A program made the translations under genes and the position numbers. The notes under the pieces were generated by a model. That model had not been told where the DNA came from and did no database searches. It was given only the letters and a program-made list of their open reading frames with translations. This document shows, piece after piece, positions 36,864-46,786 of a stretch of 64,000 bases of DNA. The stretch's first letter is position 1, and each line of letters begins with the position of its first letter. The DNA comes from CAWKAO01 sp963847665 (GTDB taxonomy: Bacteria > Actinomycetota > Humimicrobiia > Humimicrobiales > Humimicrobiaceae). Location of the stretch: NCBI GenBank assembly GCA_963847665.1, contig CAWKAO010000007.1, positions 1 to 64,000 on the forward strand. Direction: 5' to 3'.

Positions 36864-37529
36864 TTGAGTCAAATAACTAAAAAAGAAAAAATTTCGAGAC
36901 TTATTAAAAAGAAACATCTTAAGATCGGGATAATGGGTGGTACATTCAACCCGATACATTACGGCCACCTGGTAACTGCGGAAGAAGCATTGAAGCAGTT
37001 TAAACTTGATAAAGTCATCTTTATCCCTACGGGTACACCTCCCCATAAGACCCTGGGCATATTGGTGGATGCTGAAGACAGGTACCTGATGACAGTTATA
37101 GCGACGGCTTCAAACCCTGACTTCCTTGTCTCAAGGGTAGAGATAGACCGCAAGGGTAAATCATACACGATTGATACACTGAAGCACCTTAAAAGCGTTT
37201 TCATGGATAAAGCCACATTATATTTTATAACAGGTGCAGATGCGATCCTTGAAATACTTACCTGGAAATCCTCTGAAGAGATCATTGGACTGTGCAAGTT
37301 CATTGCAGCAACAAGGCCCGGTTATGATATCAAAAGGATTGAAGACCTAAAAAAAGAGCTATTTGGAAATCTTGAAAATTCTGCAGGCAACATTTTTTTA
37401 ATGGAAATCCCTGCCCTTGCAATTTCATCTACTGATATAAGAAAAAGGATCAAACAAAAAAAGCCGATAAGTTACCTGTTACCAGAAGGAGTCTCTAATT
37501 ATTTATTGAAACATGAATTGTATAAATAA
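36864..37529 (+). CDS. nadD: Nicotinate-nucleotide adenylyltransferase
   Basis: Joins nicotinate mononucleotide and ATP on the way to NAD. 221 residues; the nucleotidyl transferase motif GGTFNPIHYGHL is near residue 27 and the ISSTDIR motif near the C-terminus. The N-terminal 20 residues from TTG 36864 are basic and not conserved; a start nearer the GGTFNP motif is possible. Ends inside the start of yqeK. Confidence 0.93.
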   Translation: MSQITKKEKISRLIKKKHLKIGIMGGTFNPIHYGHLVTAEEALKQFKLDKVIFIPTGTPPHKTLGILVDAEDRYLMTVIATASNPDFLVSRVEIDRKGKSYTIDTLKHLKSVFMDKATLYFITGADAILEILTWKSSEEIIGLCKFIAATRPGYDIKRIEDLKKELFGNLENSAGNIFLMEIPALAISSTDIRKRIKQKKPISYLLPEGVSNYLLKHELYK

Positions 37530-38190
37530 TACAAAGGTCTTCCTGACTGGGGACCAGCAGGAAGCAATCGAAGACTTAAAAAATAAAACAAGATCCCGCC
37601 TTGGCGAGGATCTCTTCAAACACTTAACAGGGACCCTCGATCTTGCAATAGAGATCGCATCAATTCATCTTAAAAATAATATAAAAAAATATCCTACCGG
37701 CTGTAGTGGTACTGATAGTCTCAATAAAATGATGTACAATTTGTGTACCGCTGCTATACTTCATGACTATGGAAAAATATTTAAGTATTCTGAGCTTGTA
37801 AAAATTGCCAGTGAAAAAGACCTTGGGCTTTCAGACTTTGAGATGTCCTGTAAACCAATAATACATAGCTATGTTTGCCCTTTCCTTCTGCAGAGGGATC
37901 TCAGGATAACAGATACACTGATACATAATGCTGTGAGATCCCATACCATCGGTTCGTTAAATATGAATATCATAGACAGGATACTTTATATATCAGACAA
38001 GATCGAGAGATCCAGAGATTATGAAGGAATTGAAAACTTAAGGAAATTATGCCTCAAAGATCTGGATTTAGGTTTACTGGAAGTTTATAAAAGTAATATA
38101 ATATATGTGTTAGGCAAAAACAGTTTACTTCACCCTGATACGGGAAGCATTTGGAATTATATCTGTGGAGGTTTTAAAAATGTCAGCTGA
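37513..38190 (+). CDS. yqeK: HD-domain hydrolase YqeK-like
   Basis: 225 residues. The HD metal site is AAILHDYGKI near residue 85 and a second ligand region is HNAVRSHTIGS. YqeK proteins hydrolyse diadenosine tetraphosphate symmetrically and are found between nadD and rsfS, as here. The start overlaps nadD by 17 bases. Confidence 0.88.
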   Translation: MNCINNTKVFLTGDQQEAIEDLKNKTRSRLGEDLFKHLTGTLDLAIEIASIHLKNNIKKYPTGCSGTDSLNKMMYNLCTAAILHDYGKIFKYSELVKIASEKDLGLSDFEMSCKPIIHSYVCPFLLQRDLRITDTLIHNAVRSHTIGSLNMNIIDRILYISDKIERSRDYEGIENLRKLCLKDLDLGLLEVYKSNIIYVLGKNSLLHPDTGSIWNYICGGFKNVS

Positions 38191-40093
38191 TGACAGAAAA
38201 TCTTATTTTGATGGTAGGGATGATAATGATGATGAAGAAGATCTCTTTAAAAAGTATTCACTGAGGGACCAGTCTGATTCTGAAGACAATGAAAGTGATG
38301 ATGAATATAAAAACGACTTAGATGCCGATGACTATTACGGCAATGAAGAGCAGGAGGGACCGCTGGAAGGCAATAAACTTGAGGACGAGTTTTTTACAGA
38401 TTCTGATTTCGAGTTCAGGGATTCTTCCGGAGAAGAAGATGACGGTTTCAGAAGTACTAAAATAAGAGAAAAGCGGAGAAAAAGAAAATTATGGATCTCC
38501 ACACTTGTGATCATGTCCGTTCTCGTTCTCGTAGCGATCGGTATAGTCTTTGGCTACAGGTTCATTAAAAATAAGTATTTTAGTGATAGTAACCAGACTG
38601 CTGCGACCCAGCAGGAAGCTATTATTGTACCAAGCTCCATGAAGCTGGGCAGGGATTTAAGCATTGTCATAAGCTGTGCAGACGATAACCTGCTCGAACC
38701 GATTATAAATTCTATAATGTTTTCAAAATATACAAGCAGCAAGTCGGAACTTGTGACTTTATGTATACCGGTCAACACATTGTTCGAAATTCCAGGGTTT
38801 GGCCTTGACAGCCTGAGCAGGTCCGTAGAATTTGGCGGACCCGATCTGCTTAAACTGACAATTAAAGACAATACTGGAGTCGATGCAGGAAATTATCTTC
38901 TGCTGGATGTCGTAAATGTTGTCAATAAGCTTGAGAGCATCAAGCTCGAACTTGACAAGGGAGTGACATTTCCATCAGGTACAGGATCTGATATCGAATT
39001 AAAACAGGGCGAGAATATACTTAATGGTGAGACCACCAGAAGTTTTCTTGAATATTATAACGGGACAGATGCCTCTGCCGGTGTTTCGGGAATAAAACAG
39101 CATAAAGCAGTCATAGATAGCATAATGAAAAAAATAGTAGGAAGTGAAGAAGGAGATCTTGCAAAAAACCTGACCAAGATAAATGATTATATCGATACGG
39201 ACCTTAACCTCGAAGAGCTTTCAGAACTTATATCGACAATATCCAGCCTTTCAGCTGAAAATAATAAAATATACTCTCTTGACGGCAGAATAGAACCTAT
39301 CGATGAAGCCGGAACAGTAGTATTTGTCCCGGACATTTCAAGGGTAGCAGATATTTTTTCGGAGCAGGAAGTCACCCAGGAAACCGTACTTGAGGAGATG
39401 TTAGGTGAAAAAGTAAGCGTGACTGTTCTTAATGGAGCAGGCGTTCAGGGTATTGCAACAAAGACCTCCGATTTTTTAAAGGGACTTAAATTTTCTGATG
39501 GAAGCTCAAGGTTTGATGTACCAACGATCGGAGATGCTGACAATTATAATTATGCTGAGACACAGATACTTGTAAACACCCAGGATGAAATTATCCTGAA
39601 CTCGGCGGAGCAGTTAAGGGCCACACTGCTTGCAGGAAATGTTGTGGTGCAGGAAGGCACAGAGCAGGCGACAGATATAATACTTATTATAGGTAAAGAC
39701 TTTGATTACGAAGGTGCAGTTGCAATAAATGAGCAGGCAGCACAGCCACAGACTCAGGAAACAGAACCTCAGGCACCTATAGAGGGCCAGGTCTATGATG
39801 TCAATATACTTAATGGGGAAGGAACTCAGGGAATAGCTTCTACAGCAAAGGGAATGCTTGAAGACAACCTTAATAAAGATTCAAAGACAATAAATATTAA
39901 AGAAACTAAAAATGCAGATGGGTTTAATTATGAAGTGACCAAGATACTTATACATACAAATAAAGAGGGTATCTCGGTGATGGCTGAAAATATCAAGCAA
40001 GCCCTGGGTGTCGGTACAATATCAGAGTCAGCTGATAATCCTGACAGTGTTGACATAACTGTTATAATCGGGAGTGACTATACCAAGCAGTAG
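38180..40093 (+). CDS. Membrane-anchored protein with two LytR_C domains
   Basis: About 637 residues from ATG 38180, preferred over GTG 38165 because GGAGG lies at 38167-38171. Residues 1-95 are strongly acidic (DDNDDEEDLF, SEDNESDDEY) and cytoplasmic; a basic KIREKRRKRK stop precedes a transmembrane helix at about residues 105-130. The outside part has a middle region of unknown fold and two copies of a LytR C-terminal domain (SVTVLNGAGVQGIA near 415 and DVNILNGEGTQGIA near 540). The location between yqeK and rsfS matches LytR-type genes of Actinomycetota. Likely cell-envelope related; no phosphotransferase (LytR-CpsA-Psr) core is present. Confidence 0.8.
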   Translation: MSADDRKSYFDGRDDNDDEEDLFKKYSLRDQSDSEDNESDDEYKNDLDADDYYGNEEQEGPLEGNKLEDEFFTDSDFEFRDSSGEEDDGFRSTKIREKRRKRKLWISTLVIMSVLVLVAIGIVFGYRFIKNKYFSDSNQTAATQQEAIIVPSSMKLGRDLSIVISCADDNLLEPIINSIMFSKYTSSKSELVTLCIPVNTLFEIPGFGLDSLSRSVEFGGPDLLKLTIKDNTGVDAGNYLLLDVVNVVNKLESIKLELDKGVTFPSGTGSDIELKQGENILNGETTRSFLEYYNGTDASAGVSGIKQHKAVIDSIMKKIVGSEEGDLAKNLTKINDYIDTDLNLEELSELISTISSLSAENNKIYSLDGRIEPIDEAGTVVFVPDISRVADIFSEQEVTQETVLEEMLGEKVSVTVLNGAGVQGIATKTSDFLKGLKFSDGSSRFDVPTIGDADNYNYAETQILVNTQDEIILNSAEQLRATLLAGNVVVQEGTEQATDIILIIGKDFDYEGAVAINEQAAQPQTQETEPQAPIEGQVYDVNILNGEGTQGIASTAKGMLEDNLNKDSKTINIKETKNADGFNYEVTKILIHTNKEGISVMAENIKQALGVGTISESADNPDSVDITVIIGSDYTKQ

Positions 40094-40134
40094 CAATAAA
40101 AACAGTAAAACTATATGACGGGATATTTTATTTA

Positions 40135-40680
40135 GTGGTAAAAAATAAGAAGAACACAACCGATATTGAAAGCGGTGCCAGAAAAAAGATAGAGAATAAT
40201 TTACTAAAAAACGGTATCGATGCGGTTAAAAGAGTTGCAAGTATTGCAGATGAAAAAAATGCAGAATACATCAAAATACTTAATGTTGGCCCCCGATTTG
40301 TTATTACAGATTATTTTGTAATAATAAGTGCAAAAAATTCAAGACTCACCAAAAGGATTTCCGAGGATATCTCTTTGAACCTTAAAAAATCAGGACTCAT
40401 ACCCTTAAATATTGATGGTTTCAGTGAAGGCAACTGGATCTTAATGGACTATGATGATTTTGTCGTGCATATTTTTACAGAAGAATACAGGCTATATTAT
40501 GATCTTGAAAGATTGTGGCGGGACTCCAAGGTGATTAAAATAAAAGCAAGCCTGAAAAAGGCTGAAGGCGAAAACCCCAGGATTAATCTGAAAAAGACTA
40601 TTGCCCTTGAAACTGATATTGCTGTCGAAGACAGGACAGATGTTGATATTAAAAAGAGTAAAAGGAATGGAAAGGTTTAG
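40135..40680 (+). CDS. rsfS: Ribosomal silencing factor RsfS
   Basis: Binds L14 and blocks subunit joining in starved cells. The conserved core is residues about 20-125 (YFVIISAKNSRLTKRI, GNWILMDYDDFVVHIF, YYDLERLW). It has an extra charged C-terminal tail of about 50 residues. Start GTG 40135 with a weak ribosome binding site. Nine bases before leuS. Confidence 0.9.
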   Translation: MVKNKKNTTDIESGARKKIENNLLKNGIDAVKRVASIADEKNAEYIKILNVGPRFVITDYFVIISAKNSRLTKRISEDISLNLKKSGLIPLNIDGFSEGNWILMDYDDFVVHIFTEEYRLYYDLERLWRDSKVIKIKASLKKAEGENPRINLKKTIALETDIAVEDRTDVDIKKSKRNGKV

Positions 40681-40688
40681 TACAGGAA

Positions 40689-43229
40689 TTGAGAAGCACA
40701 GAAATTTATAAGCCTCAAAATATTGAAAACAAATGGCTGAGGATCTGGGAAAAAAATAGGACCAATGTATTAAAAAGACCTGAAAAAACAAAAAAATACT
40801 ATATTCTGGAAATGTTTCCTTATCCTTCAGGAGAACCACACATGGGTCATGCAAGGAATTACACTATAGGTGACGTCATCGCAAGGGTCATGTCCAGGAA
40901 AGGATATAGTGTACTGCATCCAATAGGATTTGATGCCTTTGGGCTGCCGGCAGAGAATGCTGCTATTAAAAGTGGCATACATCCTAAAAAAAGCACAACG
41001 GCAAATATCGATAAGATGAGGACCGCTTTAATAAGAATGGCTATGACCTATGATTTCAATGATGAGGTAATCACAAGTGAACCTGATTATTATAAATGGA
41101 CCCAGTGGCTTTTTATACATTTATTTAAGATGGGGCTTGCTGAAAAAAAAGAGGCCCCTGTCAACTGGTGTGATTCATGCCAGACTGTACTTGCAAACGA
41201 ACAGGTCGTGGACGGAAAATGTGAGAGATGCGACAGTGAGGTAAGGGGCAGAGTGCTTTCACAATGGTTTTTCAAGATCTCGGACTATGCCCAGAGATTA
41301 CTTGACGATATGGAACTGATAAAGGATGGCTGGCCGGAAAAGGCTCTGGCCATTCAGAAAAACTGGATCGGTAGAAGTGAAGGTGCAATAGTTGATTTCG
41401 GTCTTGAAGAAGAAAAAAAAGAAATAAAAATACCGGTTTTTACAACACGGCCCGACACGCTTTTCGGGGTCACTTTTTTTATACTTGCAGCTGAGCATCC
41501 CCTAGTAAATGAGATAGTGATCGATAAAGAAATAAAAAACCAGGTAGAGGAAACCCGGAGAAAGATATCTAAACAAAGCAATATAGAAAGGGGTGCAGAG
41601 GAAACTGAAAAACTGGGATGTTTTACAGGAAGATATGTAATAAACCCATTAAATGGGGAAAGGGTACCTGTATGGGTCGCAAACTATGTACTTCTTGAGT
41701 ATGGGACCGGAGCTATCATGGCCGTACCGGCCCATGATAGCAGGGACTTTGCTTTTGCAAAAAAATATAACATCCCAATAAGGGAAGTCATCTCTCCTGA
41801 CGGAAAGAGCCATAATGAACTTAAAACAGCCTTTGAAGGGGAGGGCATTATGGTAAATTCAGGATCTTTTACAGGTTTACCATCAGTAAAGGGAAAAGTA
41901 CAAATAACCCGTTATCTTGAAGAAAATAATATAGGCCGGTTTAGCATAAACTACAAATTAAAGGACTGGCTCATCTCCAGACAGAGATACTGGGGGGCGC
42001 CAATACCCATAATCTATTGTGATAAGTGCGGTACCGTACCTGTTAGAGAGGCGGACCTGCCGGTACTTCTTCCTTATGATGTCGATTTTAAGCCTACGGG
42101 TCTCTCACCTCTTTCTTACAGTGAAGAATTTGTAAATACGAAGTGTCCTGTGTGTGGAGGTCCTGCAAAAAGGGAGACAGATACCATGGATACTTTTGTA
42201 TGTTCCTCATGGTATTTTTTAAGGTACTGCAGTCCCAATTACAGAATCGGTGCCTTTGAAAAAGAAGCAACTTCTTACTGGATGCCGGTGGACCAGTATA
42301 TCGGTGGCATCGAACATGCGACAATGCATCTTATTTATTCAAGATTTTTTATTAAGGCTTTATTTGATAGTGGACTTGTGGCTTTCAAGGAGCCCTTTAC
42401 AAAATATTACCCTCATGGCGTTGTGACCTTAGGGGGAAAAAGAATGTCAAAATCAAAGGGTAACCTTGTCAATCCTTCCGAAATATATAATAAGTTCGGT
42501 GCCGATACTTTGAGACTTTATATTCTCTTTATCGGTCCTGCTGACTCAATGGTGGACTGGAGCGATACCGGGGTAGAGGGTTCTAACAGATTTCTAAAAA
42601 GAGTCTGGAACATTATGATTGAAAATAGGGAACTTTTAAATGGGCTGGACCTTGGAGATCTGGCATCTTGTGATAATGAAAAAAAATTAAAACAGCTGTT
42701 CAGTAACGGTAGACTTGCAGATATTGAAAAAGAATTGTTAAGAAAACTCCATCAGACCATCAATAAAGTGACTTCAGATATACTGAACAGGTTTAATTTT
42801 AATACTGCTATAAGCTCCATGATGGAGCTTATAAATATGATGTATAGATATAGTGATGAGATCCCAAGGGAATCCAGAGATCCCCGGGTCATTTTTGAAC
42901 TGTGCAGGAAGACTCTTTTGCTTCTTTCGCCCCTTGCCCCTTTTATTACAGAAGAATTATGGGAAATGTTTGGTGGACAGGGAAGTGTCCATCTCGTGGA
43001 TTGGCCTGATTATGACCAGGATATCGTCCATGAAGAATCCATAACTGTAATATTCCAGGTTAACGGAAAACTCCGAGACAAAATAGATGTAACTCCCGGC
43101 ACCGGAACGGATGAGCTGATATGTCTTGCCCTGGCTTCAGAAAAAATAAAAAGATTTATAGCTGATAAGAAGATCATCAAGAAGATCTCTGTCCCCGACA
43201 AACTGGTAAATATTGTAACAAGTAACTGA
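40689..43229 (+). CDS. leuS: Leucyl-tRNA synthetase
   Basis: Class I synthetase, 846 residues. HIGH motif HMGHARNYT near residue 52; KMSKS appears as KRMSKSKGN near 585; the editing domain has TTRPDTLFGVTF. Bacterial type with a zinc-knuckle (CDSCQ...CERC) and a second CDKC/CPVC pair. TTG start at 40689. Follows rsfS closely, so the two are probably cotranscribed. Confidence 0.97.
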   Translation: MRSTEIYKPQNIENKWLRIWEKNRTNVLKRPEKTKKYYILEMFPYPSGEPHMGHARNYTIGDVIARVMSRKGYSVLHPIGFDAFGLPAENAAIKSGIHPKKSTTANIDKMRTALIRMAMTYDFNDEVITSEPDYYKWTQWLFIHLFKMGLAEKKEAPVNWCDSCQTVLANEQVVDGKCERCDSEVRGRVLSQWFFKISDYAQRLLDDMELIKDGWPEKALAIQKNWIGRSEGAIVDFGLEEEKKEIKIPVFTTRPDTLFGVTFFILAAEHPLVNEIVIDKEIKNQVEETRRKISKQSNIERGAEETEKLGCFTGRYVINPLNGERVPVWVANYVLLEYGTGAIMAVPAHDSRDFAFAKKYNIPIREVISPDGKSHNELKTAFEGEGIMVNSGSFTGLPSVKGKVQITRYLEENNIGRFSINYKLKDWLISRQRYWGAPIPIIYCDKCGTVPVREADLPVLLPYDVDFKPTGLSPLSYSEEFVNTKCPVCGGPAKRETDTMDTFVCSSWYFLRYCSPNYRIGAFEKEATSYWMPVDQYIGGIEHATMHLIYSRFFIKALFDSGLVAFKEPFTKYYPHGVVTLGGKRMSKSKGNLVNPSEIYNKFGADTLRLYILFIGPADSMVDWSDTGVEGSNRFLKRVWNIMIENRELLNGLDLGDLASCDNEKKLKQLFSNGRLADIEKELLRKLHQTINKVTSDILNRFNFNTAISSMMELINMMYRYSDEIPRESRDPRVIFELCRKTLLLLSPLAPFITEELWEMFGGQGSVHLVDWPDYDQDIVHEESITVIFQVNGKLRDKIDVTPGTGTDELICLALASEKIKRFIADKKIIKKISVPDKLVNIVTSN

Positions 43230-43362
43230 CCTTACAAAAAAAGCTTTTAATCTCCCTTTTTTTATGCTAATATATATATGTGCAATTATGCTATATTAAT
43301 AAAATTCTTTTCTATTTTTAAAGATTATTTTTCAGGAAACTCCTTTACAAGATCAGGTTGTT

Positions 43363-44121
43363 ATGGATTTAAAACAGGGCTCGGACAGGATAAGATTATT
43401 TGCAGCCAGGTTAAAATATAAAAGGGAAAAGCATTTTTATCTTTCGCTTATAATTCTTGTAGTTTTTGTCTCTTTTTTTTCTGTTTCTGTTTATTTCTAT
43501 CAGAAAAACCAGATAACAAGAAGGGACAATATCCTTGAAAGTCTTTTGGTGCAGACAGAAGAGGATAGCAGCAAAACTGATGGATCAACTTATGAGACTG
43601 GCCCCCTTCATACTGGCAAAGACCAGGAGGAGAGCGTTCAAGGCTCCTCCACATCTAGATTTTTGGAAATAATAGTCTATGTATGCGGTCAGGTAAAAGA
43701 TCCAGGTGTTTATACCCTAAAAGATAACGCAAGAATATCTGACCTTTTAGAGATGTGTGGTGGAGCGACAGAAGAAGCATCTCTGGAAGCAGTAAATCTT
43801 GCAAAAAAATTAAATGATGGTGATAAGGTCTATATACCTTCTTCAGCGGAAGTGGATGGTCTGGACATATTTTCTCAAGATTTTGGCAACGGTATCGGAC
43901 AGGGAGACACGTATCAGGAAAATTCCACAAAGCTGGTAAATATTAATACTTCTTCGAGTGAAGAGCTTCAGCTCCTTCCCGGTATAGGCGAGCAGACAGC
44001 TGCCAAAATAATCGATTACAGAAATAAATTTGGTTTTTTCAGATCCAAAGAGGATATCATGAATGTAGCCGGTATAGGTGAAAAGAAATTTGCACAGATA
44101 AGGGATCTCATATCGGTATAA
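43363..44121 (+). CDS. comEA: Competence protein ComEA
   Basis: Membrane-anchored DNA receptor for transformation. 252 residues: one transmembrane helix (about 25-46), an SLBB domain (about 104-160; YVCGQVKDPGVYTL) and a C-terminal helix-hairpin-helix pair (INTSSSEELQLLPGIGEQTA, then FRSKEDIMNVAGIGEKKF). Followed by comEC, with which it forms the uptake system. About 130 bases upstream hold no gene; a run of T at about 43257-43263 could end leuS transcription. Confidence 0.93.
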   Translation: MDLKQGSDRIRLFAARLKYKREKHFYLSLIILVVFVSFFSVSVYFYQKNQITRRDNILESLLVQTEEDSSKTDGSTYETGPLHTGKDQEESVQGSSTSRFLEIIVYVCGQVKDPGVYTLKDNARISDLLEMCGGATEEASLEAVNLAKKLNDGDKVYIPSSAEVDGLDIFSQDFGNGIGQGDTYQENSTKLVNINTSSSEELQLLPGIGEQTAAKIIDYRNKFGFFRSKEDIMNVAGIGEKKFAQIRDLISV

Positions 44122-44213
44122 TCCAAAAATACTACCATCTTTTCTGGGCAATTTCCCTTTCTGCAGGTTTCTATGTCTTTAAAAATTTTCCAATTATCTT
44201 TTCATATAAGATC

Positions 44214-45743
44214 ATGCCCACAATACTGATCTCAGTATTATTTCTTGCAGTATCAGCATTGTTATGCCTTACTCTGAAATGCAATACCTTTTTTAAAAGA
44301 AGGTTTTTAGCGTGGTTTTTATTTCTTTCTATAATGATTTTTATTATCTGCGGGCTTATCTGTAATGCTGCGTATTCTTTTGATTCAAAAAATATATTAG
44401 CAGACACAAAGGATTTAAAAAAAATAACAGATGAGGTCGATGTGACGGTGGAAGGAAGGGTGTCAAGCCATATAAATACTTTTAAGGGTGGCATACTGTT
44501 CTTTATGGAAGTAGATACTATCAAAAGAAGCGATACAGAAAAGAGAACTAACTTCAATAAGGAGTTTAACGGGGAGTTTATGGTCATAGTAAAAACACGA
44601 TCCGGTAATTTGGTAAAACGTGATGATCTTATTAAATATAAATGCATTCTGCGGTTTGATAAAGGATCCATTTTTTTGAACGGCTATGATACAGGACTTT
44701 CCCTGCAAGAAAGAAAATCAAGGTTTGATATATTTAAGCTTAGAAGCAGGATATATAATTGCCTGAAATATAGCATGTATGATTGTCTTGAATACAGGCA
44801 GGCGAGTATATGTGAAGCAGTGATGCTTGGAAACACATATGTTATTCCGGAGGCTATATCTTCAGATTTTAAAAAAAGCGGTATTTATCATCTCCTTGCA
44901 ATATCAGGTCTTCACGTTTCTTTTTTTATAATGATCATCACAAAAGTCATAAGGTTTTTTACTAAAGACTTTAAAAAAAATAAAAAAAATTCTTTTTTAA
45001 AATATATAGAAATAGTGATGATCGTTTTTATTCTGCTTATATATAATTTCATAATCGGCCAGAGAGCAAGTGCCTTAAGAGCTACTTTAATGGCTTTTTT
45101 TGTTTTGCTTGCCCTGTACTGGGGAAAGGAATACAGCAGAAAAAATGTCTTAAGCTTTTCATACATCTTCTTACTTGTACTGGAACCCAGGTTTTTTTTG
45201 AATATGGGTTTCTGGCTTTCTTTCTTATCAGTTTTTGGATTGATATATGCCAGGGAACCTTTGATCCTGTTTTTCAATGAACTAAAAAACAGGATGATTA
45301 AAATAAGAAAAAAAGATCGCAATTCTGAAAACCCTGAGGATACACCTGTGAAAAACTATTTTTTATCCTCATTTATTGCTGTATTTTCTATAAATATAAC
45401 TGTTCTGCCCCTGTTGCTATACCTTTTTGGAGAATCGCCTGTAATATCTTTTATGTCAAATGTCATTGCCATTCCGGTTTTTTACGGGTTTCTATCGCTC
45501 CTGTTTGTTTCTTCTGCTGTGATTCTTATATGGCCTCCATATGGTCAGTTGCTTCTTCAAGCTGCAAGGATACCAGTTTTTATTCTATTAAAGATATCTG
45601 AAACCTGGCGCTATATCGGATTTTCTACAATTAAAAGTAATAACTTTGAAACAATCCACCTCTTAATATATTATATTGTAATATTGTTTGTGTTTTTTAT
45701 TATTTCAAGATCTCTGGCAAAAAAAGAGAGAATAATGAGATGA
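44214..45743 (+). CDS. comEC: ComEC-type DNA uptake channel, without the metallo-beta-lactamase domain
   Basis: Inner-membrane channel for single-stranded DNA. 509 residues from ATG 44214: a DUF4131-type N-terminal part (about 1-165) and the competence domain (SGIYHLLAISGLHVSFF near residue 220 and GQRASALRATLMAFF near 280) with about eight spans. The protein ends after ISRSLAKK, so the C-terminal nuclease-like domain found in Bacillus ComEC is absent. The coding frame is open upstream to 44082 with hydrophobic sequence that looks genuine (YYHLFWAISLSAGFYVF), but no ATG, GTG or TTG is there; the true start may be non-standard. Confidence 0.88.
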   Translation: MPTILISVLFLAVSALLCLTLKCNTFFKRRFLAWFLFLSIMIFIICGLICNAAYSFDSKNILADTKDLKKITDEVDVTVEGRVSSHINTFKGGILFFMEVDTIKRSDTEKRTNFNKEFNGEFMVIVKTRSGNLVKRDDLIKYKCILRFDKGSIFLNGYDTGLSLQERKSRFDIFKLRSRIYNCLKYSMYDCLEYRQASICEAVMLGNTYVIPEAISSDFKKSGIYHLLAISGLHVSFFIMIITKVIRFFTKDFKKNKKNSFLKYIEIVMIVFILLIYNFIIGQRASALRATLMAFFVLLALYWGKEYSRKNVLSFSYIFLLVLEPRFFLNMGFWLSFLSVFGLIYAREPLILFFNELKNRMIKIRKKDRNSENPEDTPVKNYFLSSFIAVFSINITVLPLLLYLFGESPVISFMSNVIAIPVFYGFLSLLFVSSAVILIWPPYGQLLLQAARIPVFILLKISETWRYIGFSTIKSNNFETIHLLIYYIVILFVFFIISRSLAKKERIMR

Positions 45744-46786
45744 TGAGTGATTTTAAGGATTTAGGGCCCACTGTTTTATTTGTAAGCGCCAGCAGTTCCA
45801 TACTGGATGAAAAGATAAATGGAATAAAAAATAGTTTTAAAGATATCTTAAACCCTGATTCGGATATCAAGATATTTTATTGCAGTGAAGGAATAGATGA
45901 AAGCGAATTCCTGAATTTTTACAACACCCCTTCTTTTTTTTCAGAAAAGAAGATCGCTATCCTGAAGAACATAGAAAAACTATCTTCTGAACAGATAAGG
46001 ATGATAAATAAAATAGTAGAGGATGTTGACATAAAAAATTACGGTACTGCGTTGATCATGAGTTCCCTTAAGGATCTTTCGGCAAAAAGAGAACCTGAAA
46101 AAAGCTTACTGGATTCCTTAAAGAAAAAAGGTTTAATAGAAAAGATAACTGCACCTCAGACAGGAAGCCTCAGGAAATGGCTTGAAGAAAAATCTGAACT
46201 TGATGGTACACGTTTTACTTCGAAAGCTTCACTCAGACTTATTGAAAATGTAAATTTTGATCTCGATCTATTGAGAATGGAATATGAAAAAATTTTTACC
46301 TATATAATTTCCGAGCGTGAAAAGGTAATCGATGAAAAAATAGTCGAAAAACTTGTTTATAGAGTCTATGAGATGAAGATATTTGACCTTATAGATTGCA
46401 TAGGAAACAGGGATAAACAGAATGCTTTAAAAGTCTTGAAAGCTTTAAGACTTGAGAAAGAAAATATCTCTGGTGTCATTACCCTCTTGCACAGGATGTT
46501 TAAAGCCATGTTATATATAAGGGCAGGTAATGTAAAAAGACAGAATAATATGCCGGCTGACCAGCCAGCAAGATCATACATTATGCGCCATCTCGGGCAC
46601 CTGCCTTATATGATACCAAGGTTGCTTGCTAATTATACGAGGTTTTCCAGAAAATATAGTACTGAAGAAATAATCAACATATTTGATGTTTTATCCAGAT
46701 ATGATATTGGTTTCAGGACAGCAGATTTTAAGGAATATAATCTTACTTTGAAAATGATAAACGAAATAGTCAACCAGCAAAGCTAG
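45740..46786 (+). CDS. holA: DNA polymerase III delta subunit
   Basis: Clamp-loader subunit that opens the sliding clamp. 348 residues, with the family's N-terminal domain and ALKVLKALR-type helices near residue 232 and the LHRMFKAML region near 250. Starts at ATG 45740, overlapping the comEC stop by four bases. The three-gene order comEA-comEC-holA-rpsT is conserved across many Gram-positives. Its TAG and that of rpsT share a CTAG. Confidence 0.88.
   Translation: MMSDFKDLGPTVLFVSASSSILDEKINGIKNSFKDILNPDSDIKIFYCSEGIDESEFLNFYNTPSFFSEKKIAILKNIEKLSSEQIRMINKIVEDVDIKNYGTALIMSSLKDLSAKREPEKSLLDSLKKKGLIEKITAPQTGSLRKWLEEKSELDGTRFTSKASLRLIENVNFDLDLLRMEYEKIFTYIISEREKVIDEKIVEKLVYRVYEMKIFDLIDCIGNRDKQNALKVLKALRLEKENISGVITLLHRMFKAMLYIRAGNVKRQNNMPADQPARSYIMRHLGHLPYMIPRLLANYTRFSRKYSTEEIINIFDVLSRYDIGFRTADFKEYNLTLKMINEIVNQQS

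Noticed and set aside
43230..43362. Hairpin terminator after leuS
   Set aside because: There is an AAAGCTTTT palindrome and a T run, but the stem is too weak and AT-rich to call.
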